In this document: positions 1 through 9,838 of the stretch, piece after piece
Numbering within the stretch: position 1 is the stretch's first letter
How the letters are laid out: each line of letters opens with the position of its first letter
Assembly: GCF_003335105.1 (NCBI RefSeq)
Contig: NZ_QFWQ01000001.1
Location: 1 to 64,000, forward strand
Source of the DNA: Rhodanobacter denitrificans
Lineage (GTDB): Bacteria; Pseudomonadota; Gammaproteobacteria; Xanthomonadales; Rhodanobacteraceae
DNA length: 64,000 nucleotides
Direction: 5' to 3'
Notes under the pieces: generated by a model
Databases searched by the model: none
Told to the model about the DNA's origin: nothing
Seen by the model: only the letters and a program-made list of their open reading frames with translations
Translations under genes and position numbers: made by a program

Positions 1-2
1 GC

Positions 3-110
3 AGAATCGGGGTAGAACCCGGTCAGCGGTGCCTTGTTGCTCTTCGCTGGCGGTGCAGCCTTGGAGCTATGGTTTTGGGCTCGCATCTTTACCCGTCGCC
101 GTGGGCCTAA
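3..110 (+). CDS. 3' end of an integron cassette ORF (partial)
   Basis: Frame 3 is open from the left edge to a TAA at 108-110. That stop lies inside the R'' box of the first attC site, which is the usual way cassette genes end. Only about 35 codons are visible and they match no family I recognise. The start is outside the window, so this could also be a chance open frame. Confidence 0.3.
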   Translation, partial: RIGVEPGQRCLVALRWRCSLGAMVLGSHLYPSPWA

Positions 111-167
111 CCACTCGTCCAAGCGGACGTGCGAAAAGTCGCACGCCGCTTAACTCCAGCGTTAGGT
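105..167 (+). repeat. attC recombination site 1
   Basis: R'' box GCCTAAC (105-111) and R' box GTTAGGT (161-167) enclose an imperfect inverted repeat whose right arm ends CTTAACTCCAGC. This matches the integron GTTRRRY / RYYYAAC core pattern. The same right-arm sequence recurs at every site in the array. Confidence 0.88.
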
Positions 168-175
168 GTCATAGG

Positions 176-469
176 ATGTTTAGCCCTCAAAAATTGCGTG
201 CCGACTTCAATGGGCTGTTCGGTGACATCCTTTGTCTCTCCCACAGCGATGTGGCACTAGACGAGAGCGGCAATGAGGTGAGGCTAGCCGAAGGTATGCT
301 CGTTGAAGCCTTCGACGATGACTTGGACGAGCATGGCAACAAAGACAATCTCATTGCCTACGGCGTGGTAGCTCGGTCGCCAGAGGCCCTGCGTTGCAAC
401 GGATCACGTTGGTCTCTCCAGATAGACAGTCGAGGTGTTTTCCACGAGTCGGATCGCGGTGGCACCTAA
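176..469 (+). CDS. Integron cassette protein, unknown function
   Basis: The ORF encodes 97 residues. It starts with ATG eight bases after the R' box of attC 1 and stops at a TAA inside the R'' box of attC 2, so it fills one cassette exactly. The product is acidic and has no signal peptide or membrane segment. A central stretch rich in Asp and Glu (DDDLDEHGNKDN) is its most distinctive part. A longer upstream frame exists but would start in the preceding cassette, so the ATG at 176 is preferred. I recognise no family. The fit to cassette boundaries is the main evidence that it is real. Confidence 0.65.
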   Translation: MFSPQKLRADFNGLFGDILCLSHSDVALDESGNEVRLAEGMLVEAFDDDLDEHGNKDNLIAYGVVARSPEALRCNGSRWSLQIDSRGVFHESDRGGT

Positions 470-520
470 CACCTCGTTCAAGACGGACGGCTTCGCCGCC
501 GCTTAACTCCAGCGTTAGGC
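464..520 (+). repeat. attC recombination site 2
   Basis: R'' ACCTAAC (464-470) and R' GTTAGGC (514-520), 57 bp in total. The arms are near-palindromic around CGGCTTCGCCGCCG. Confidence 0.88.
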
Positions 521-540
521 CACACAGCATAGGGATATCC

Positions 541-831
541 ATGAACGTCAAGAAAGTCATTACATCGGCCGTACTTTCGGTTGCGTCTTTCAGCGTCAAA
601 GCAGCGGAAGTTGCGTCGCAAGCTCAGGATGCGGCCGGTCAAACAGGCGTATCAGCGATTTGGATTCTTGCAAATCTCAGCTACGCCGGCATGCGCGCTC
701 AAAACAGCCCGAGCGCTGGCTGGCGAATTGTGTCATTCCTGTTTGGCTTCCCCGGCACATTTTTGAGTTACCTTGTAGTGGTCGAAGGCGGCGAGCGCGC
801 TTATGGTGTAGACATTCCGAGTCGGAAATAA
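541..831 (+). CDS. Integron cassette protein with signal peptide or membrane segment
   Basis: The ORF encodes 96 residues. ATG 541 follows attC 2 by about 20 bp and has the purine-rich AGGGA upstream. The N-terminus (MNVKK then a hydrophobic run ending near AEVASQA) looks like a cleavable signal peptide. A second hydrophobic stretch around residues 40-80 (IWILANLSYAG, then FLFGFPGTFLSYLVVV) suggests one or two membrane segments, so the protein is probably in the envelope. No family is recognised. It ends 15 bp before attC 3, as expected for a cassette gene. Confidence 0.65.
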   Translation: MNVKKVITSAVLSVASFSVKAAEVASQAQDAAGQTGVSAIWILANLSYAGMRAQNSPSAGWRIVSFLFGFPGTFLSYLVVVEGGERAYGVDIPSRK

Positions 832-845
832 TTGTCGACACCGAA

Positions 846-901
846 GCCTAGCCACTCATCCAAGCGGTCAGCTGCGGCGCCGCTTAACTCCAGCGTTAGG
901 C
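846..901 (+). repeat. attC recombination site 3
   Basis: R'' GCCTAGC (846-852) and R' GTTAGGC (895-901), 56 bp, with the same right-arm sequence as the neighbouring sites. Confidence 0.85.
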
Positions 902-911
902 GCCACAAAAA

Positions 912-1688
912 ATGATTTTGCACGCCGAAACCGTCGAGTCCATCTTTGGGTACTGGCCCGAGTTTTCGGATGGCCGTATCGAGCTCTTCTCGTTCGAGCG
1001 GCCCGGCATCATCTGCCTAAGAATTTCCTACATCGACTCCAACATTCAAAAGGCGGCGGTCGTCAGCCTTCGGTTCTCGGGCGTTACCGACATAGATCTC
1101 TCGGAGCTTCGCTCCGAGAACATTGTCGACGCCCTACGCATCTCCTCCGAACTCCCTGCTGTCGTTACAATCGAGGGCTGCTACGGTTTTTGCGGCACCT
1201 TCAAGTGCACCTCGGCAGAAGTTGCAGGTGTGGTGCCTAACAACTCGTTCAAGGCGGCTTCGCCGCCGCTCAACTCCAGCGTTAGGCGGCCAGACTCTAT
1301 GAACTCTAGCGCGATCCGAATCATCGAAAACGCCAACCTCACGTTGACCTCGAGCATTTATTGGCTCTTTGGCAGCACGGTAGCCTTAGTCGCTACGTTC
1401 CTCGGCGGAGTGGCGCCTCTTCCTTTTCTCGCCTGCTCGCTCGGTCTTGGCGTAGCTTCGTTCGCCGTCATCTTGCTCGCTTGGCGTTTTCGCTCTTCCT
1501 TGCTTAACGGCCTATCAATTGGTCTATGGATCGTGGGCTATGTCGAGCTCGGGCGAAGCTTCAAACTGGGGCTCGGGGCCTGGTTGTTACAAGGTTTCCT
1601 GCTTTCATTGTCCGTGGCCGCTTTATTGTTTGTTCTTGCCAATCCGTTCATTCGCAGGTTCTGCCGCCTTCCAACTTCAGCGGCCTAG
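912..1688 (+). CDS. Imm50-like cassette protein reading in frame through attC into the next cassette
   Basis: The first ~108 residues resemble immunity protein Imm50-type proteins: an N-terminal 'FGYWPEF' stretch, a beta-rich middle with 'VSLRFSGVTDIDLS', and a final 'CYGFCGTFKC...AEV' segment. Imm50-like proteins are associated with polymorphic toxin systems. The TAA in the R'' box of attC 4, which normally ends such an ORF, is out of frame here. Translation would run on through the attC as about 18 residues and then join the membrane-protein ORF of the following cassette (from 1299). The 258-residue product is therefore either a real fusion or the result of a small indel near the 3' end. 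The family match is by eye. Confidence 0.55.
   Translation: MILHAETVESIFGYWPEFSDGRIELFSFERPGIICLRISYIDSNIQKAAVVSLRFSGVTDIDLSELRSENIVDALRISSELPAVVTIEGCYGFCGTFKCTSAEVAGVVPNNSFKAASPPLNSSVRRPDSMNSSAIRIIENANLTLTSSIYWLFGSTVALVATFLGGVAPLPFLACSLGLGVASFAVILLAWRFRSSLLNGLSIGLWIVGYVELGRSFKLGLGAWLLQGFLLSLSVAALLFVLANPFIRRFCRLPTSAA
1235..1287 (+). repeat. attC recombination site 4 (inside an open frame)
   Basis: R'' GCCTAAC (1235-1241) and R' GTTAGGC (1281-1287), 53 bp. It is translated in frame as part of the ORF that starts at 912. Confidence 0.87.
1299..1688 (+). CDS. Small polytopic membrane protein (integron cassette)
   Basis: This is the cassette-proper version of the downstream ORF: ATG 1299 is 12 bp after the R' box of attC 4, and the TAG at 1686-1688 lies inside the R'' box of attC 5. 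The product is 129 residues. It has about four hydrophobic segments, beginning SIYWLFGSTVALVATF, PFLACSLGLGVASFAV, GLSIGLWIVGYVE and FLLSLSVAALLFVLA, so it should sit in the inner membrane. No family is recognised. It shares its frame with the upstream Imm50-like ORF and could be made separately or as the C-terminal half of a fusion. Confidence 0.6.
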   Translation: MNSSAIRIIENANLTLTSSIYWLFGSTVALVATFLGGVAPLPFLACSLGLGVASFAVILLAWRFRSSLLNGLSIGLWIVGYVELGRSFKLGLGAWLLQGFLLSLSVAALLFVLANPFIRRFCRLPTSAA

Positions 1689-1738
1689 CTACTCATCCGA
1701 GCGGGCGGCCTCGCCGCCGCTCAACTCCAGCGTCAATA
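1683..1738 (+). repeat. Degenerate attC site 5
   Basis: The R'' box GCCTAGC (1683-1689) and the arms are intact, including CTCAACTCCAGC. The R' box reads GTCAATA instead of GTTAGGC. The site is probably poorly recombinogenic. Confidence 0.7.
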
Positions 1739-1750
1739 CGCAAAGCCACC

Positions 1751-2197
1751 ATGAAAGCGACGTTCACGAAAGGCAAGGGCAAATTCGACAAGCTGACCGT
1801 GGAACGTTCCGATGGTTCTATCGACAGCCTCGACTGCCCGAAGCAGCGCATCATTCCACATGACATGGTCCACCTTGCCGTGGAGGGCACGTTGCGGAAG
1901 CGCGGCTTCATGGCCCGCGTCAAGGCGGGAGAGCCCGCGAATTTCACCATGCAAGGCGACCACGAAAGCGACGGGGTCGAACGCCTGGTGGAAGTTTTCC
2001 AGGGGGATGCCTGGTCCAGTGGAGCCACTCCAATCCCGGAAATGCTTGAGTTGTATCGCGTCACATGCCAGGAGCGGGCCTGTCCCCCTCTCGATCTCTC
2101 CATCGAGGACATGCAAGCGATCAGGGCAAGGATCGAAGACCTGGACCGTCAATGGAGCCTGGTTCCTGTCGGCGGATTTCTGGATCTGGTTTTATAG
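1751..2197 (+). CDS. Cassette-type hypothetical protein
   Basis: The ORF encodes 148 residues and starts at ATG 1751, right after degenerate attC 5. The longer upstream frame runs back through the attC and is not preferred. The N-terminus is beta-like (MKATFTKGKGKFDKLTVERSDG), followed by 'IIPHDMVHLAVE', a motif I associate with conserved uncharacterised proteins found in Xanthomonadales integrons. The C-terminal half is predicted helical (IEDMQAIRARIEDLDRQW). There is no signal peptide or membrane segment. It is the last cassette-like gene before the core genome and ends just before a decayed attC. Confidence 0.65.
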   Translation: MKATFTKGKGKFDKLTVERSDGSIDSLDCPKQRIIPHDMVHLAVEGTLRKRGFMARVKAGEPANFTMQGDHESDGVERLVEVFQGDAWSSGATPIPEMLELYRVTCQERACPPLDLSIEDMQAIRARIEDLDRQWSLVPVGGFLDLVL

Positions 2198-2210
2198 GGC
2201 GGTTGCGCTC

Positions 2211-2262
2211 CGATAATTCGCTCGTGCGGTGGCCACGCCGCTGGTTGACTCCAGCGCTGGGC
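2211..2262 (+). repeat. Decayed attC site 6, right edge of the cassette array
   Basis: The sequence aligns along its whole length with the other attC sites (CGCCGCTGGTTGACTCCAGC in place of CGCCGCTTAACTCCAGC). The boxes have drifted to GATAATT and GCTGGGC. No further attC follows, so this marks the end of the array. Confidence 0.55.
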
Positions 2263-2599
2263 GCGAGCAGGAGGAGGCACCATGAGCCGGGAATAGTCGG
2301 TGCGATCGGACATCTCATCGCGGCCGCAGGCCTCACTCCGACCCTTGCCTTCTGGGCCGTCCAGGTGCGCGATCAGAGCCATGCCAACCATCGCGCTTCG
2401 CCTGATCTGCCCGGCACTCGGTGGCCCGAATCGCGCGCCTGACCAAGCGGTCGATCCGGCGCCGCTTCGTGGCCCGGGTCGGGGGTTTCCGCTACGCTCG
2501 GCTGGTCTTCGCGCCACGCCGCCGCACGGTTGATCAAGGTGCTGGCGGCCTGCGCATCGACCACGGGCACAAGCGCTCTCGTCCAGGACAAAAGATCCC
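2263..2599 (+). other. Intergenic stretch without a supported gene
   Basis: These 337 bp lie between the decayed attC and the DUF1801 gene. Frames are open on both strands, but their compositions look like high-GC shadows. An ATG with a good GGAGG-type site at 2282 stops after four codons. I see nothing identifiable here. Confidence 0.4.
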
Positions 2600-3079
2600 A
2601 TGGGTGAAAAGAAACCGGCAGGAAAGTCAGCGCGGAAATCCACTGGAAGCGGTACAGGGGTCGCTTCCCCCTCCGGAGGATTCACGGCGGAGGAACGCGC
2701 CGCGATGCGGGAGCGCGCCGGCGAGCTGAGGGCCGCGGCGCGAGGAGCGGATGAAGAGCGCGCCGTACTCGCGAAGATCGCCGCGATGCCCGCTGCGGAT
2801 CGCGCCATGGGTGAACGGCTCCATGCCATCATCCGTGCTGCCGCGCCAGGGCTCGCGCCGAAACTCTGGTACGGGATGCCCGCCTATGCGAAAGGCGGCA
2901 AGGTCGTCTGCTTCTTCCAGGGCGCACAGAAATTCGGGACACGCTATGCAACCCTCGGCTTCAGCGACCAGGCAACCCTCGATGAGGGCCGCATGTGGCC
3001 CACGGCCTTCGCGCTGAAGGAGCTGGCCGCCGCCGACGAGGCCCGTATCCGCGAGCTGCTGCAGCGGGCGGTGCGCTGA
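2600..3079 (+). CDS. DUF1801 / YdhG-like domain protein
   Basis: The product is 159 residues. A Lys/Ala/Ser-rich, probably disordered N-terminus (~1-45) precedes a compact domain at ~60-158. That domain has the hallmark '[34 protein letters not shown]...[11 protein letters not shown]' arrangement of DUF1801 proteins (start [13 protein letters not shown]). The family includes the iron-chaperone-like YdhG/frataxin-fold proteins, but its biochemical role is not settled. ATG 2600 is used as the start. It stands alone between the integron array and zwf. Confidence in the domain is good; function is open. Confidence 0.8.
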   Translation: MGEKKPAGKSARKSTGSGTGVASPSGGFTAEERAAMRERAGELRAAARGADEERAVLAKIAAMPAADRAMGERLHAIIRAAAPGLAPKLWYGMPAYAKGGKVVCFFQGAQKFGTRYATLGFSDQATLDEGRMWPTAFALKELAAADEARIRELLQRAVR

Positions 3080-3278
3080 AGAATCCTGTTGCGCGGGTTC
3101 GGCCGGCGATCGGATCGCGCCTTTCCGAAGCATGTAGCCTTGTTGTTTATGCATCGACTTAACCTGCCGGCGTGCAGGCTGGAAAATGAACCCGATGCCC
3201 GGCATGTTGGCGAAGCGCCGCGACTGCCGCGTACGCCGGGCCGCGATACCCGCCCGCCCCATGGAGAACGCGATCACC

Positions 3279-4682
3279 ATGCCGACACCCAGCTCGGATG
3301 CCCTGGTTTTTTTCGGCGCCACCGGCGACCTGGCCTACAAGAAGATCTTTCCGGCACTGCAGGCGATGATGCTGCGCGACGGGCTTGATCTGCCGATCAT
3401 CGGCGTGGCGCACTCCGGCTGGAACGTGGAGCAGCTGCGCCAGCGCGCCCACGACAGCCTGGCGCAGGCGGCGAAGGAGCAGGGCGGCGAGGTCGACGAG
3501 GCCGCCTTCGCGCGGCTGGCGGCGCGCCTGCAGTATGTCGATGGCGACTACAACGACCCGGCCACGTTCGCGCAGCTGAAGCAGGCGCTGGGCGCGGCGC
3601 AGCGCCCGCTGCACTACCTGGCGATCCCGCCCAAGCTGTTCGGAGTGGTGGCGAAGAACCTGCAGCAGGCCGGCTGCGCCGACGGTGCGCGGATCGTGGT
3701 GGAGAAGCCGTTCGGCCGCGACCTGGCCTCGGCACAGGCACTCAACCGCACGCTGCACGAGGTGTTCCCGGAGTCGGCGATCTTCCGCATCGACCACTAC
3801 CTGGGCAAGGAGCCGGTGCAGAACCTGCTGTATTTCCGCTTCGCCAACACCGTGCTGGAGCCGGTGTGGAACAACCGCTATGTGGACCGCGTGCAGATCA
3901 CCATGGCCGAGCAGTTCGGCGTGGACGGGCGCGGCGCGTTCTACGAGGGCGTCGGCGCGATCCGCGACGTGCTGCAGAACCACCTGCTGCAGGTGACCTC
4001 GCTGCTGGCGATGGACGCGCCGATCGGCGGCGGCCCGGAAGCGTTGCGCGCGGAGAAGCTGCGGCTGTTCCGCGCGATGCGCCCGCTCGACCCGGCCGAG
4101 GTGGTGCGCGGCCAGTTCGAGGGCTACCGCGAGGTCGACGGCGTGGCCGCCGATTCCAACGTGGAGACCTTCGTGGCGCTGCGCCTTTACATCGACACCT
4201 GGCGCTGGGCCGGCGTGCCGTTCCACATCCGCGCCGGCAAGCGGCTGCCGCTCACCACCACCGAGGTGATGGTGGACATGAAGGCGCCACCGCTGTCGGT
4301 GTTCGACGGGATCGGCGCGGCGCAGTCGAATTATTTCCGCTTCCGGGTCAACCCCGAGGTGATCATCGCCACGGGCATGCGGGTGAAGCAGCCCGGCGAG
4401 GAGATGCGCGGGGAGCCGGTGGAGCTGGTCATGCGGCATGACCTGGCACCGGAGAAGTCGCCGTACGAGCGCCTGCTCGGCGACGCGATCCGCGGCGACA
4501 ACGCGCTGTTCACCAGCGACGAATGCGTGGAGGCGGCGTGGGCGGTGGTGGACCGCGTGCTTGCCCACGAGGGCGCGGTGGACGTCTACGAACCGGGCAG
4601 TTGGGGCCCGGCCGCAGCCGATCGCATCGCGGGCGACGAAGGCTGGCAGGACCCGCGGGCGGAGGAGGGCAAGCCATGCTGA
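3279..4682 (+). CDS. zwf: Glucose-6-phosphate 1-dehydrogenase
   Basis: Oxidises glucose 6-phosphate to 6-phosphogluconolactone with NAD(P)+, the entry to the oxidative pentose-phosphate and Entner-Doudoroff routes. The product is 467 residues. It shows the N-terminal nucleotide-binding motif [10 protein letters not shown] and the substrate-binding / active-site signature [16 protein letters not shown] 3279 has a GGAGA about 12 bp upstream and places the GATGDL motif at the usual distance. In-frame ATGs at 3186 and 3261 would add atypical N-terminal residues. The stop overlaps the next start by 7 bp (ATGCTGA), so translation is probably coupled. First gene of a six-gene central-carbon run. Confidence 0.95.
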   Translation: MPTPSSDALVFFGATGDLAYKKIFPALQAMMLRDGLDLPIIGVAHSGWNVEQLRQRAHDSLAQAAKEQGGEVDEAAFARLAARLQYVDGDYNDPATFAQLKQALGAAQRPLHYLAIPPKLFGVVAKNLQQAGCADGARIVVEKPFGRDLASAQALNRTLHEVFPESAIFRIDHYLGKEPVQNLLYFRFANTVLEPVWNNRYVDRVQITMAEQFGVDGRGAFYEGVGAIRDVLQNHLLQVTSLLAMDAPIGGGPEALRAEKLRLFRAMRPLDPAEVVRGQFEGYREVDGVAADSNVETFVALRLYIDTWRWAGVPFHIRAGKRLPLTTTEVMVDMKAPPLSVFDGIGAAQSNYFRFRVNPEVIIATGMRVKQPGEEMRGEPVELVMRHDLAPEKSPYERLLGDAIRGDNALFTSDECVEAAWAVVDRVLAHEGAVDVYEPGSWGPAAADRIAGDEGWQDPRAEEGKPC

Positions 4683-5392
4683 GCCACCCCGCCGCCGAAG
4701 CCGCCGCGGTGGTGTTCCTGCTCGACGTGGACAACACCCTGCTCGACAACGACCGTTTCGGCGCCGACCTCGGCGCCACCCTGGAGGCGGCGTTCGGCGC
4801 CGGCGAACGCGCACGCTACTGGGCGATCTACGAGGAACTGCGCGAGCAGTGCGGCTTCGCCGACTACCTCGGCGCCCTGCAGCACTTCCGCGCCGGCCTG
4901 GACAACGACCCGTCGCTGCTGCAGATGTCCGGCTACCTGCTGGACTATCCGTTCGCCGACCGGCTGTACCCGCATGCGCTGGAGACGGTGGCGCACCTGC
5001 GTACGCTGGGGCCCACCGCGATCCTGTCCGACGGCGACGTGGTGTTCCAGCCGCACAAGATCCGCCGCGCCGGGCTGTGGGCTGCGCTGGACGGCGAGGT
5101 GCTGATCTACGTGCACAAACAGCAGATGCTGGTGGCGATGCAGCAACGCTACCCCGCCGCGCATTACGTGATGGTGGACGACAAGCCGCAGATCCTGGCC
5201 GCGATGAAGCAGCACCTGGGCCGCAAGCTCACTACCGTGTTCGTGCGCCAGGGCCACTACGCGGCCGCCAGCGCCGACGAAGCCATCGCACCGGCGCCGG
5301 ACCTCACGATCGCGTGCATCGGCGATCTGCGCCGGCGTAAGCTTGAAGACTTCCTGCCGAGCGCGCCCGCGATCAGCCTGCCGGCAGACTGA
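4676..5392 (+). CDS. HAD-superfamily hydrolase
   Basis: The product is 238 residues. Motif [11 protein letters not shown] near residue 18 supplies the nucleophilic Asp. Motif II is TAILSDGD, and a late acidic motif '[10 protein letters not shown]' supplies the metal-binding Asp residues. These define a HAD phosphatase, but the substrate cannot be read from sequence. It starts inside the zwf stop (7-bp overlap) and is followed by tal after 38 bp. A sugar-phosphate or damaged-metabolite phosphatase role is therefore plausible, as an inference from context only. Confidence 0.85.
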   Translation: MLSHPAAEAAAVVFLLDVDNTLLDNDRFGADLGATLEAAFGAGERARYWAIYEELREQCGFADYLGALQHFRAGLDNDPSLLQMSGYLLDYPFADRLYPHALETVAHLRTLGPTAILSDGDVVFQPHKIRRAGLWAALDGEVLIYVHKQQMLVAMQQRYPAAHYVMVDDKPQILAAMKQHLGRKLTTVFVRQGHYAAASADEAIAPAPDLTIACIGDLRRRKLEDFLPSAPAISLPAD

Positions 5393-5430
5393 ACCTACCG
5401 CATCGATCGAACCGGAAACACGGAGCAAGC

Positions 5431-6534
5431 ATGAAAGCAACCCGTCAACTGCACGACCTCGGCCAGAGCCTGTGGCTGGACAACATCACCCGCACCCTGC
5501 TCGACGACGGCACGCTGGCGCGCTACATCGCCGAGGACTCGGTCACCGGGCTGACCTCGAATCCCAGCATCTTCGACGCGGCGATCGGCAACGGCGATGC
5601 CTACGACGCCGGCATCCATGCCAAGACGCTGGCCGGACTGAGCGGCGAGCCGCTGTTCACCGAGCTGGCGCTGGAAGACCTGCGCCGCGCCGCCGACCTG
5701 TTCAGACCGGTGTTCGACGCCACCGGCCAGGTCGACGGCTGGGTCTCGATGGAGGTCTCGCCGCTGCTGGCCGCCGACACCGCCGGCTCGATCGCGGCGG
5801 CGCGCCACATCCACCATCAGGGCCAGCGCGACAACCTGTTCGTGAAGATTCCCGGCACCCCCGAAGGCGTGCCGGCGATCGAGGAGGCGATCTTCCTCGG
5901 CATTCCGATCAACGTGACCTTGCTGTTCTCGTGCGAGCAGTACCAGGCCTCCGCCGAGGCCTACCTGCGCGGCATCGAGCGCCGCATCGCCGCCGGGCTC
6001 GATCCGCGCGGAAGCTCGGTCGCCTCGCTGTTCGTCAGCCGCTGGGACGTAGCGGCCAACAAGCAGCTGCCGGACGAGCTGCACAACAAGCTGGGCATCG
6101 CGGTAAGCCAGCAGACCTATCGCGCCTACCGCGAACTGCTGGCGTCGAAGCGCTGGCAGAAGCTCGCCGCCGCCGGCGCCCGGCCGCAGCGCCTGCTGTG
6201 GGCCAGCACCGGCACCAAGGACCCGTCCGCGCCGGACACGCTGTACATCGGCGCGCTGGCCGCGCCGGATACCATCAATACGATGCCGGAGAAGACCCTG
6301 CACGCGTTCGGCGACCACGGCCAGCTGCACGGCGTGCTGTCCGATGACGGCGGCGACGCGGATGCGGTGCTGGCGCAGATCGCCAAGGCCGGCGTGGACA
6401 TCGACGCGCTGGCGCTGAAGTTGCAGCAGGACGGCGCCGACGCGTTCGTCAAATCGTGGAACCAGCTGCTGCAGCGGATCGCCGACAAGGCCGGCGCGTT
6501 GGCCGAGAAATCCAAGGGGCCCGCCCTGCCATGA
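5431..6534 (+). CDS. tal: Transaldolase
   Basis: Transfers a dihydroxyacetone unit between sedoheptulose 7-phosphate and glyceraldehyde 3-phosphate in the non-oxidative pentose-phosphate pathway. The product is 367 residues, consistent with the longer TalB/mycobacterial-type class. Visible motifs are [13 protein letters not shown] near residue 35 and the Schiff-base lysine in [12 protein letters not shown] near residue 140. ATG 5431 follows GGAGCAAGC. The stop overlaps the pgi start as ATGA, so the two are translationally coupled. Confidence 0.95.
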   Translation: MKATRQLHDLGQSLWLDNITRTLLDDGTLARYIAEDSVTGLTSNPSIFDAAIGNGDAYDAGIHAKTLAGLSGEPLFTELALEDLRRAADLFRPVFDATGQVDGWVSMEVSPLLAADTAGSIAAARHIHHQGQRDNLFVKIPGTPEGVPAIEEAIFLGIPINVTLLFSCEQYQASAEAYLRGIERRIAAGLDPRGSSVASLFVSRWDVAANKQLPDELHNKLGIAVSQQTYRAYRELLASKRWQKLAAAGARPQRLLWASTGTKDPSAPDTLYIGALAAPDTINTMPEKTLHAFGDHGQLHGVLSDDGGDADAVLAQIAKAGVDIDALALKLQQDGADAFVKSWNQLLQRIADKAGALAEKSKGPALP

Positions 6535-8195
6535 GCGAACCTCGACTCACCCGCCTGCCGCAATGGCAGGCGCTGCAACGTCACGCCGGCACGATCGGCC
6601 ACAAGCACCTGCGCGAGCTGTTCGCCGCCGATCCGCACCGCGGCGAACAGCTTGTGGCCGAGGAGGTCGGCCTGTACCTCGACTATTCCAAGCAGCGCGT
6701 CGACGCCGACACGCTGCACTTGCTGCGCGAGCTGGCCGCGGCCTGCCAGCTGCCGCAGCGGATCGCCGCGATGTTCCGCGGCGAGCGCATCAACACCACC
6801 GAGAACCGCGCCGTGCTGCACGTGGCGCTGCGCGCGCCGGCGGGCGAGAAGATCCTCGTCGACGGCCACGACGTGGTGGCGGACGTGCACGCGGTGCTCG
6901 ACCGCATGGCCGCGTTTGCCGACCGCGTGCGCAGCGGCGCGTGGCTGGGCCACGACGGCCGGCGCATCCGCAACGTGGTCAGCATCGGCATCGGCGGCTC
7001 GGACCTCGGCCCGGTGATGGCGTACGAAGCGCTGCGCGCGTACAGCCGTCGCGACATGGCGTTCCGCTTCGTCTCCAACGTGGACGGCACCGACTTCGCC
7101 GAGGCGGTGCGCGACCTGGACGCGGCCGAGACGCTGTTCATCGTCTGCTCGAAGACCTTCACCACGCTGGAGACGCTGGCCAACGCGCACGCCGCGCGTG
7201 CATGGAGCGTGGCCGCACTGGGCGACGAGCGCGCGGTGGCGAAGCATTTCGTCGCCGTCTCCACCAACGCCGCCGAAGTCGCGAAGTTCGGCATCGACAC
7301 CGCCAACATGTTCGGCTTCTGGGACTGGGTGGGCGGGCGCTATTCGATGGATTCGGCGATCGGCCTGTCCACCATGCTGGCGATCGGCCCGGAGCATTTC
7401 CGCGCGATGCTGGCCGGCTTCCACGCGATGGACGAGCATTTCCGGCACGCGCCGTTCGAGCGCAACCTGCCGGTGCTGATGGGCCTGCTGGCCGTGTGGA
7501 ACAACAACTTCCTCGACGCCGCCAGCGTCGCGGTGCTGCCGTACGAGCAATACCTGAAGCGTTTCCCGGCGTATCTGCAGCAGCTGACCATGGAGAGCAA
7601 CGGCAAGCGCGTCACGCTGGATGGCGCCGCGGTGGACTACGCCACCGGGCCGATCTACTGGGGCGAGCCGGGCACCAACGGCCAGCACTCGTTCTACCAG
7701 CTGCTGCATCAGGGCACGCGGATCGTGCCGTGCGACTTCATCGGCTTCGGCCAGAGCCTGAACCCCTTGCCCGTACAAGGCGGCGGCGACCAGCACGACC
7801 TGCTGATGGCGAACCTGATCGCCCAGGGCGAGGCGCTGGCGTTCGGCAAGACCGCGAAGGAAGTGCGCGCCGCCGGCACCGATGCGGCCCTGGCCCCGCA
7901 CCGCACGTTCCCCGGCAACCGCCCCAGCAGCACCCTGCTCGCGCCGAAGCTCACCCCGCATGCGCTGGGCACCCTGATCGCGTTGTACGAGCACAGCGTG
8001 TTCGTACAGGGCGTGATCTGGGACATCGACTCGTTCGACCAGTGGGGCGTGGAACTGGGCAAACAGCTGGCCAAGACCACCATCGCCGAGCTGACCGCGC
8101 CCGATGAGCCCACGCTCGCGCATGACAGCTCCACCAATACCCTGATACGCCGCTATCGCCAGCTGCGCGAGAGCCAGACAACGGAAGGTCCATGA
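6531..8195 (+). CDS. pgi: Glucose-6-phosphate isomerase
   Basis: Interconverts glucose 6-phosphate and fructose 6-phosphate. The product is 554 residues, the normal bacterial length. It shows [27 protein letters not shown] and the family signature [14 protein letters not shown]. Also present are [15 protein letters not shown] with its catalytic His, and a C-terminal [13 protein letters not shown] 6531 overlaps the tal stop (ATGA), and the pgi stop overlaps the pgm start in the same way. Confidence 0.96.
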   Translation: MSEPRLTRLPQWQALQRHAGTIGHKHLRELFAADPHRGEQLVAEEVGLYLDYSKQRVDADTLHLLRELAAACQLPQRIAAMFRGERINTTENRAVLHVALRAPAGEKILVDGHDVVADVHAVLDRMAAFADRVRSGAWLGHDGRRIRNVVSIGIGGSDLGPVMAYEALRAYSRRDMAFRFVSNVDGTDFAEAVRDLDAAETLFIVCSKTFTTLETLANAHAARAWSVAALGDERAVAKHFVAVSTNAAEVAKFGIDTANMFGFWDWVGGRYSMDSAIGLSTMLAIGPEHFRAMLAGFHAMDEHFRHAPFERNLPVLMGLLAVWNNNFLDAASVAVLPYEQYLKRFPAYLQQLTMESNGKRVTLDGAAVDYATGPIYWGEPGTNGQHSFYQLLHQGTRIVPCDFIGFGQSLNPLPVQGGGDQHDLLMANLIAQGEALAFGKTAKEVRAAGTDAALAPHRTFPGNRPSSTLLAPKLTPHALGTLIALYEHSVFVQGVIWDIDSFDQWGVELGKQLAKTTIAELTAPDEPTLAHDSSTNTLIRRYRQLRESQTTEGP

Positions 8196-9838
8196 GCCAG
8201 AAGATCAGCCCCCTAGCCGGCAAGCCGGCACCCAAGTCGATCCTGGTCGACGTTCCGCAGCTGCTGGCCGCCTACGCGGACCTGAAGCCCGATCCCGCGG
8301 TGCCGGCGCAGCGGGTGGCGTTCGGCACCTCCGGCCATCGCGGCAGCTCGTTCGAGCGCAGCTTCAACGAGGCGCACATCCTGGCGATCAGCCAGGCGAT
8401 CTGCGAGTACCGCAAGGGCAAGGGCATCGACGGCCCGCTGTTCATCGGCGCCGACACCCATGCGCTGTCGCAGCCCGCGTTCGAGAACGCGCTGGAGGTG
8501 CTGGCCGCGAACGGCGTGCAGGCGATGATCTCCAGCGGCGGCGAGTACACGCCCACGCCGGCGGTGTCGCACGCGATCCTGGTCTACAACAAGGGCCGCA
8601 CCAGCGGCCTCGCCGACGGCATCGTGATCACGCCCTCGCACAACCCGCCGGACAACGGCGGCTTCAAGTACAACCCGACGAACGGCGGCCCCGCCGACAG
8701 CGACATCACCAAATGGGTGGAGAACCGCGCCAACGCGCTGCTCGAAGGCGGCCTGAAGGACGTGCGGCGGATGCCATACGCGCAGGCGCGCAAGGCGGCC
8801 GGCACGCACGAGCACGACTATCTCAATAGCTACATCGCCGATCTGGCGAACATCGTCGACTTCGACGTCATCCGCGGCGCCGGCGTGCACATGGGCGTCG
8901 ACCCGCTGGGCGGCGCCGGCGTGCACTACTGGGCGCCGATCGCCGAACGCTACAAGCTCGACCTCACCGTGGTCAGCGAGGCGGTGGACCCGCAGTTCGC
9001 CTTCATGAGCGTGGACTGGGACGGCAAGATCCGCATGGACCCGTCGTCGAAGTACGCGATGCAGCGGCTGATCGGCCTGAAGGACCGCTACGACGTGGCG
9101 TTCGCCTGCGACACCGATCATGACCGCCACGGCATCGTCACCCGCAGCAGCGGGCTGATGGAGCCGAACCATTACCTGTCGGTGCTGATCGACTACCTGT
9201 TCCGTCACCGGCCGCAGTGGGGCGCGCATGCGGCGGTGGGCAAGACCGTGGTCAGCACCGCGCTGATCGACCGCGTGGCGAAGCGGCTGCAGCGCAAACT
9301 CTACGAAGTGCCGGTCGGCTTCAAGTGGTTCGCGCCCGGCCTGTTCGACGGCTCGCTCGGCTTCGGCTGCGAGGAAAGCGCGGGTGCCTCGCTGCTGCGC
9401 CGCGACGGCAGCGCATGGGCCACCGACAAGGACGGCCTGGTGCCGGCGCTGCTGTCGGCCGAGATCACGGCACGCGAGGGCAAGGACCCGGGCGAGCTGT
9501 ATGCCCAGCTGACGAACGAACTCGGCAAGCCGTTCGCCAGCCGCGTCGACGCCGCGGCCACGCCGGCGCAGAAGGCGAAGCTGGCGAAGCTGTCGCCCGA
9601 CCAGTTGAAGGGCGACCGGCTCGCCGGCGAGACCATCGAGCAGGTGCTGGACAAGGCGCCCGGCAATGGCGCCGCGATCGGCGGGATCAAGGCGATCACC
9701 GCCAGCGGCTGGTTCGCCGCGCGGCCGTCCGGCACTGAGGCGATCTACAAGGTCTACGCCGAAAGCTTCAAGGACGAGCAACACCTGCAGAACCTGCTCG
9801 ACGAGGCGCAGAAAATCGTCGACGCCGCCATCGCGTAG
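8192..9838 (+). CDS. pgm: Phosphoglucomutase (alpha-D-glucose-specific)
   Basis: Interconverts glucose 1-phosphate and glucose 6-phosphate, linking glycolysis to glycogen and surface-sugar synthesis. The product is 548 residues, as for the E. coli Pgm type. The phosphoserine loop is [18 protein letters not shown], the metal-binding loop is CDTDHDRHG, the sugar-binding loop is CEESAG, and the phosphate-binding C-terminus is [15 protein letters not shown]. The start overlaps the pgi stop (ATGA). The TAG stop lies inside the GTAG head of a REP hairpin. Confidence 0.96.
   Translation: MSQKISPLAGKPAPKSILVDVPQLLAAYADLKPDPAVPAQRVAFGTSGHRGSSFERSFNEAHILAISQAICEYRKGKGIDGPLFIGADTHALSQPAFENALEVLAANGVQAMISSGGEYTPTPAVSHAILVYNKGRTSGLADGIVITPSHNPPDNGGFKYNPTNGGPADSDITKWVENRANALLEGGLKDVRRMPYAQARKAAGTHEHDYLNSYIADLANIVDFDVIRGAGVHMGVDPLGGAGVHYWAPIAERYKLDLTVVSEAVDPQFAFMSVDWDGKIRMDPSSKYAMQRLIGLKDRYDVAFACDTDHDRHGIVTRSSGLMEPNHYLSVLIDYLFRHRPQWGAHAAVGKTVVSTALIDRVAKRLQRKLYEVPVGFKWFAPGLFDGSLGFGCEESAGASLLRRDGSAWATDKDGLVPALLSAEITAREGKDPGELYAQLTNELGKPFASRVDAAATPAQKAKLAKLSPDQLKGDRLAGETIEQVLDKAPGNGAAIGGIKAITASGWFAARPSGTEAIYKVYAESFKDEQHLQNLLDEAQKIVDAAIA

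Noticed and set aside
2149-2832. 227-codon minus-strand frame between the integron end and the DUF1801 gene
   Set aside because: Overlaps the cassette gene and the DUF1801 gene and has Ser/Arg/Ala-rich composition with no motif.
3159-4814. 551-codon open frame on the minus strand opposite zwf
   Set aside because: Composition is His/Arg/Ala-rich with no motif; it is the high-GC shadow of zwf, which has clear family motifs.
6126-8123. Long minus-strand frame opposite pgi
   Set aside because: Shadow frame; pgi on the plus strand has all family signatures and coupled start and stop.
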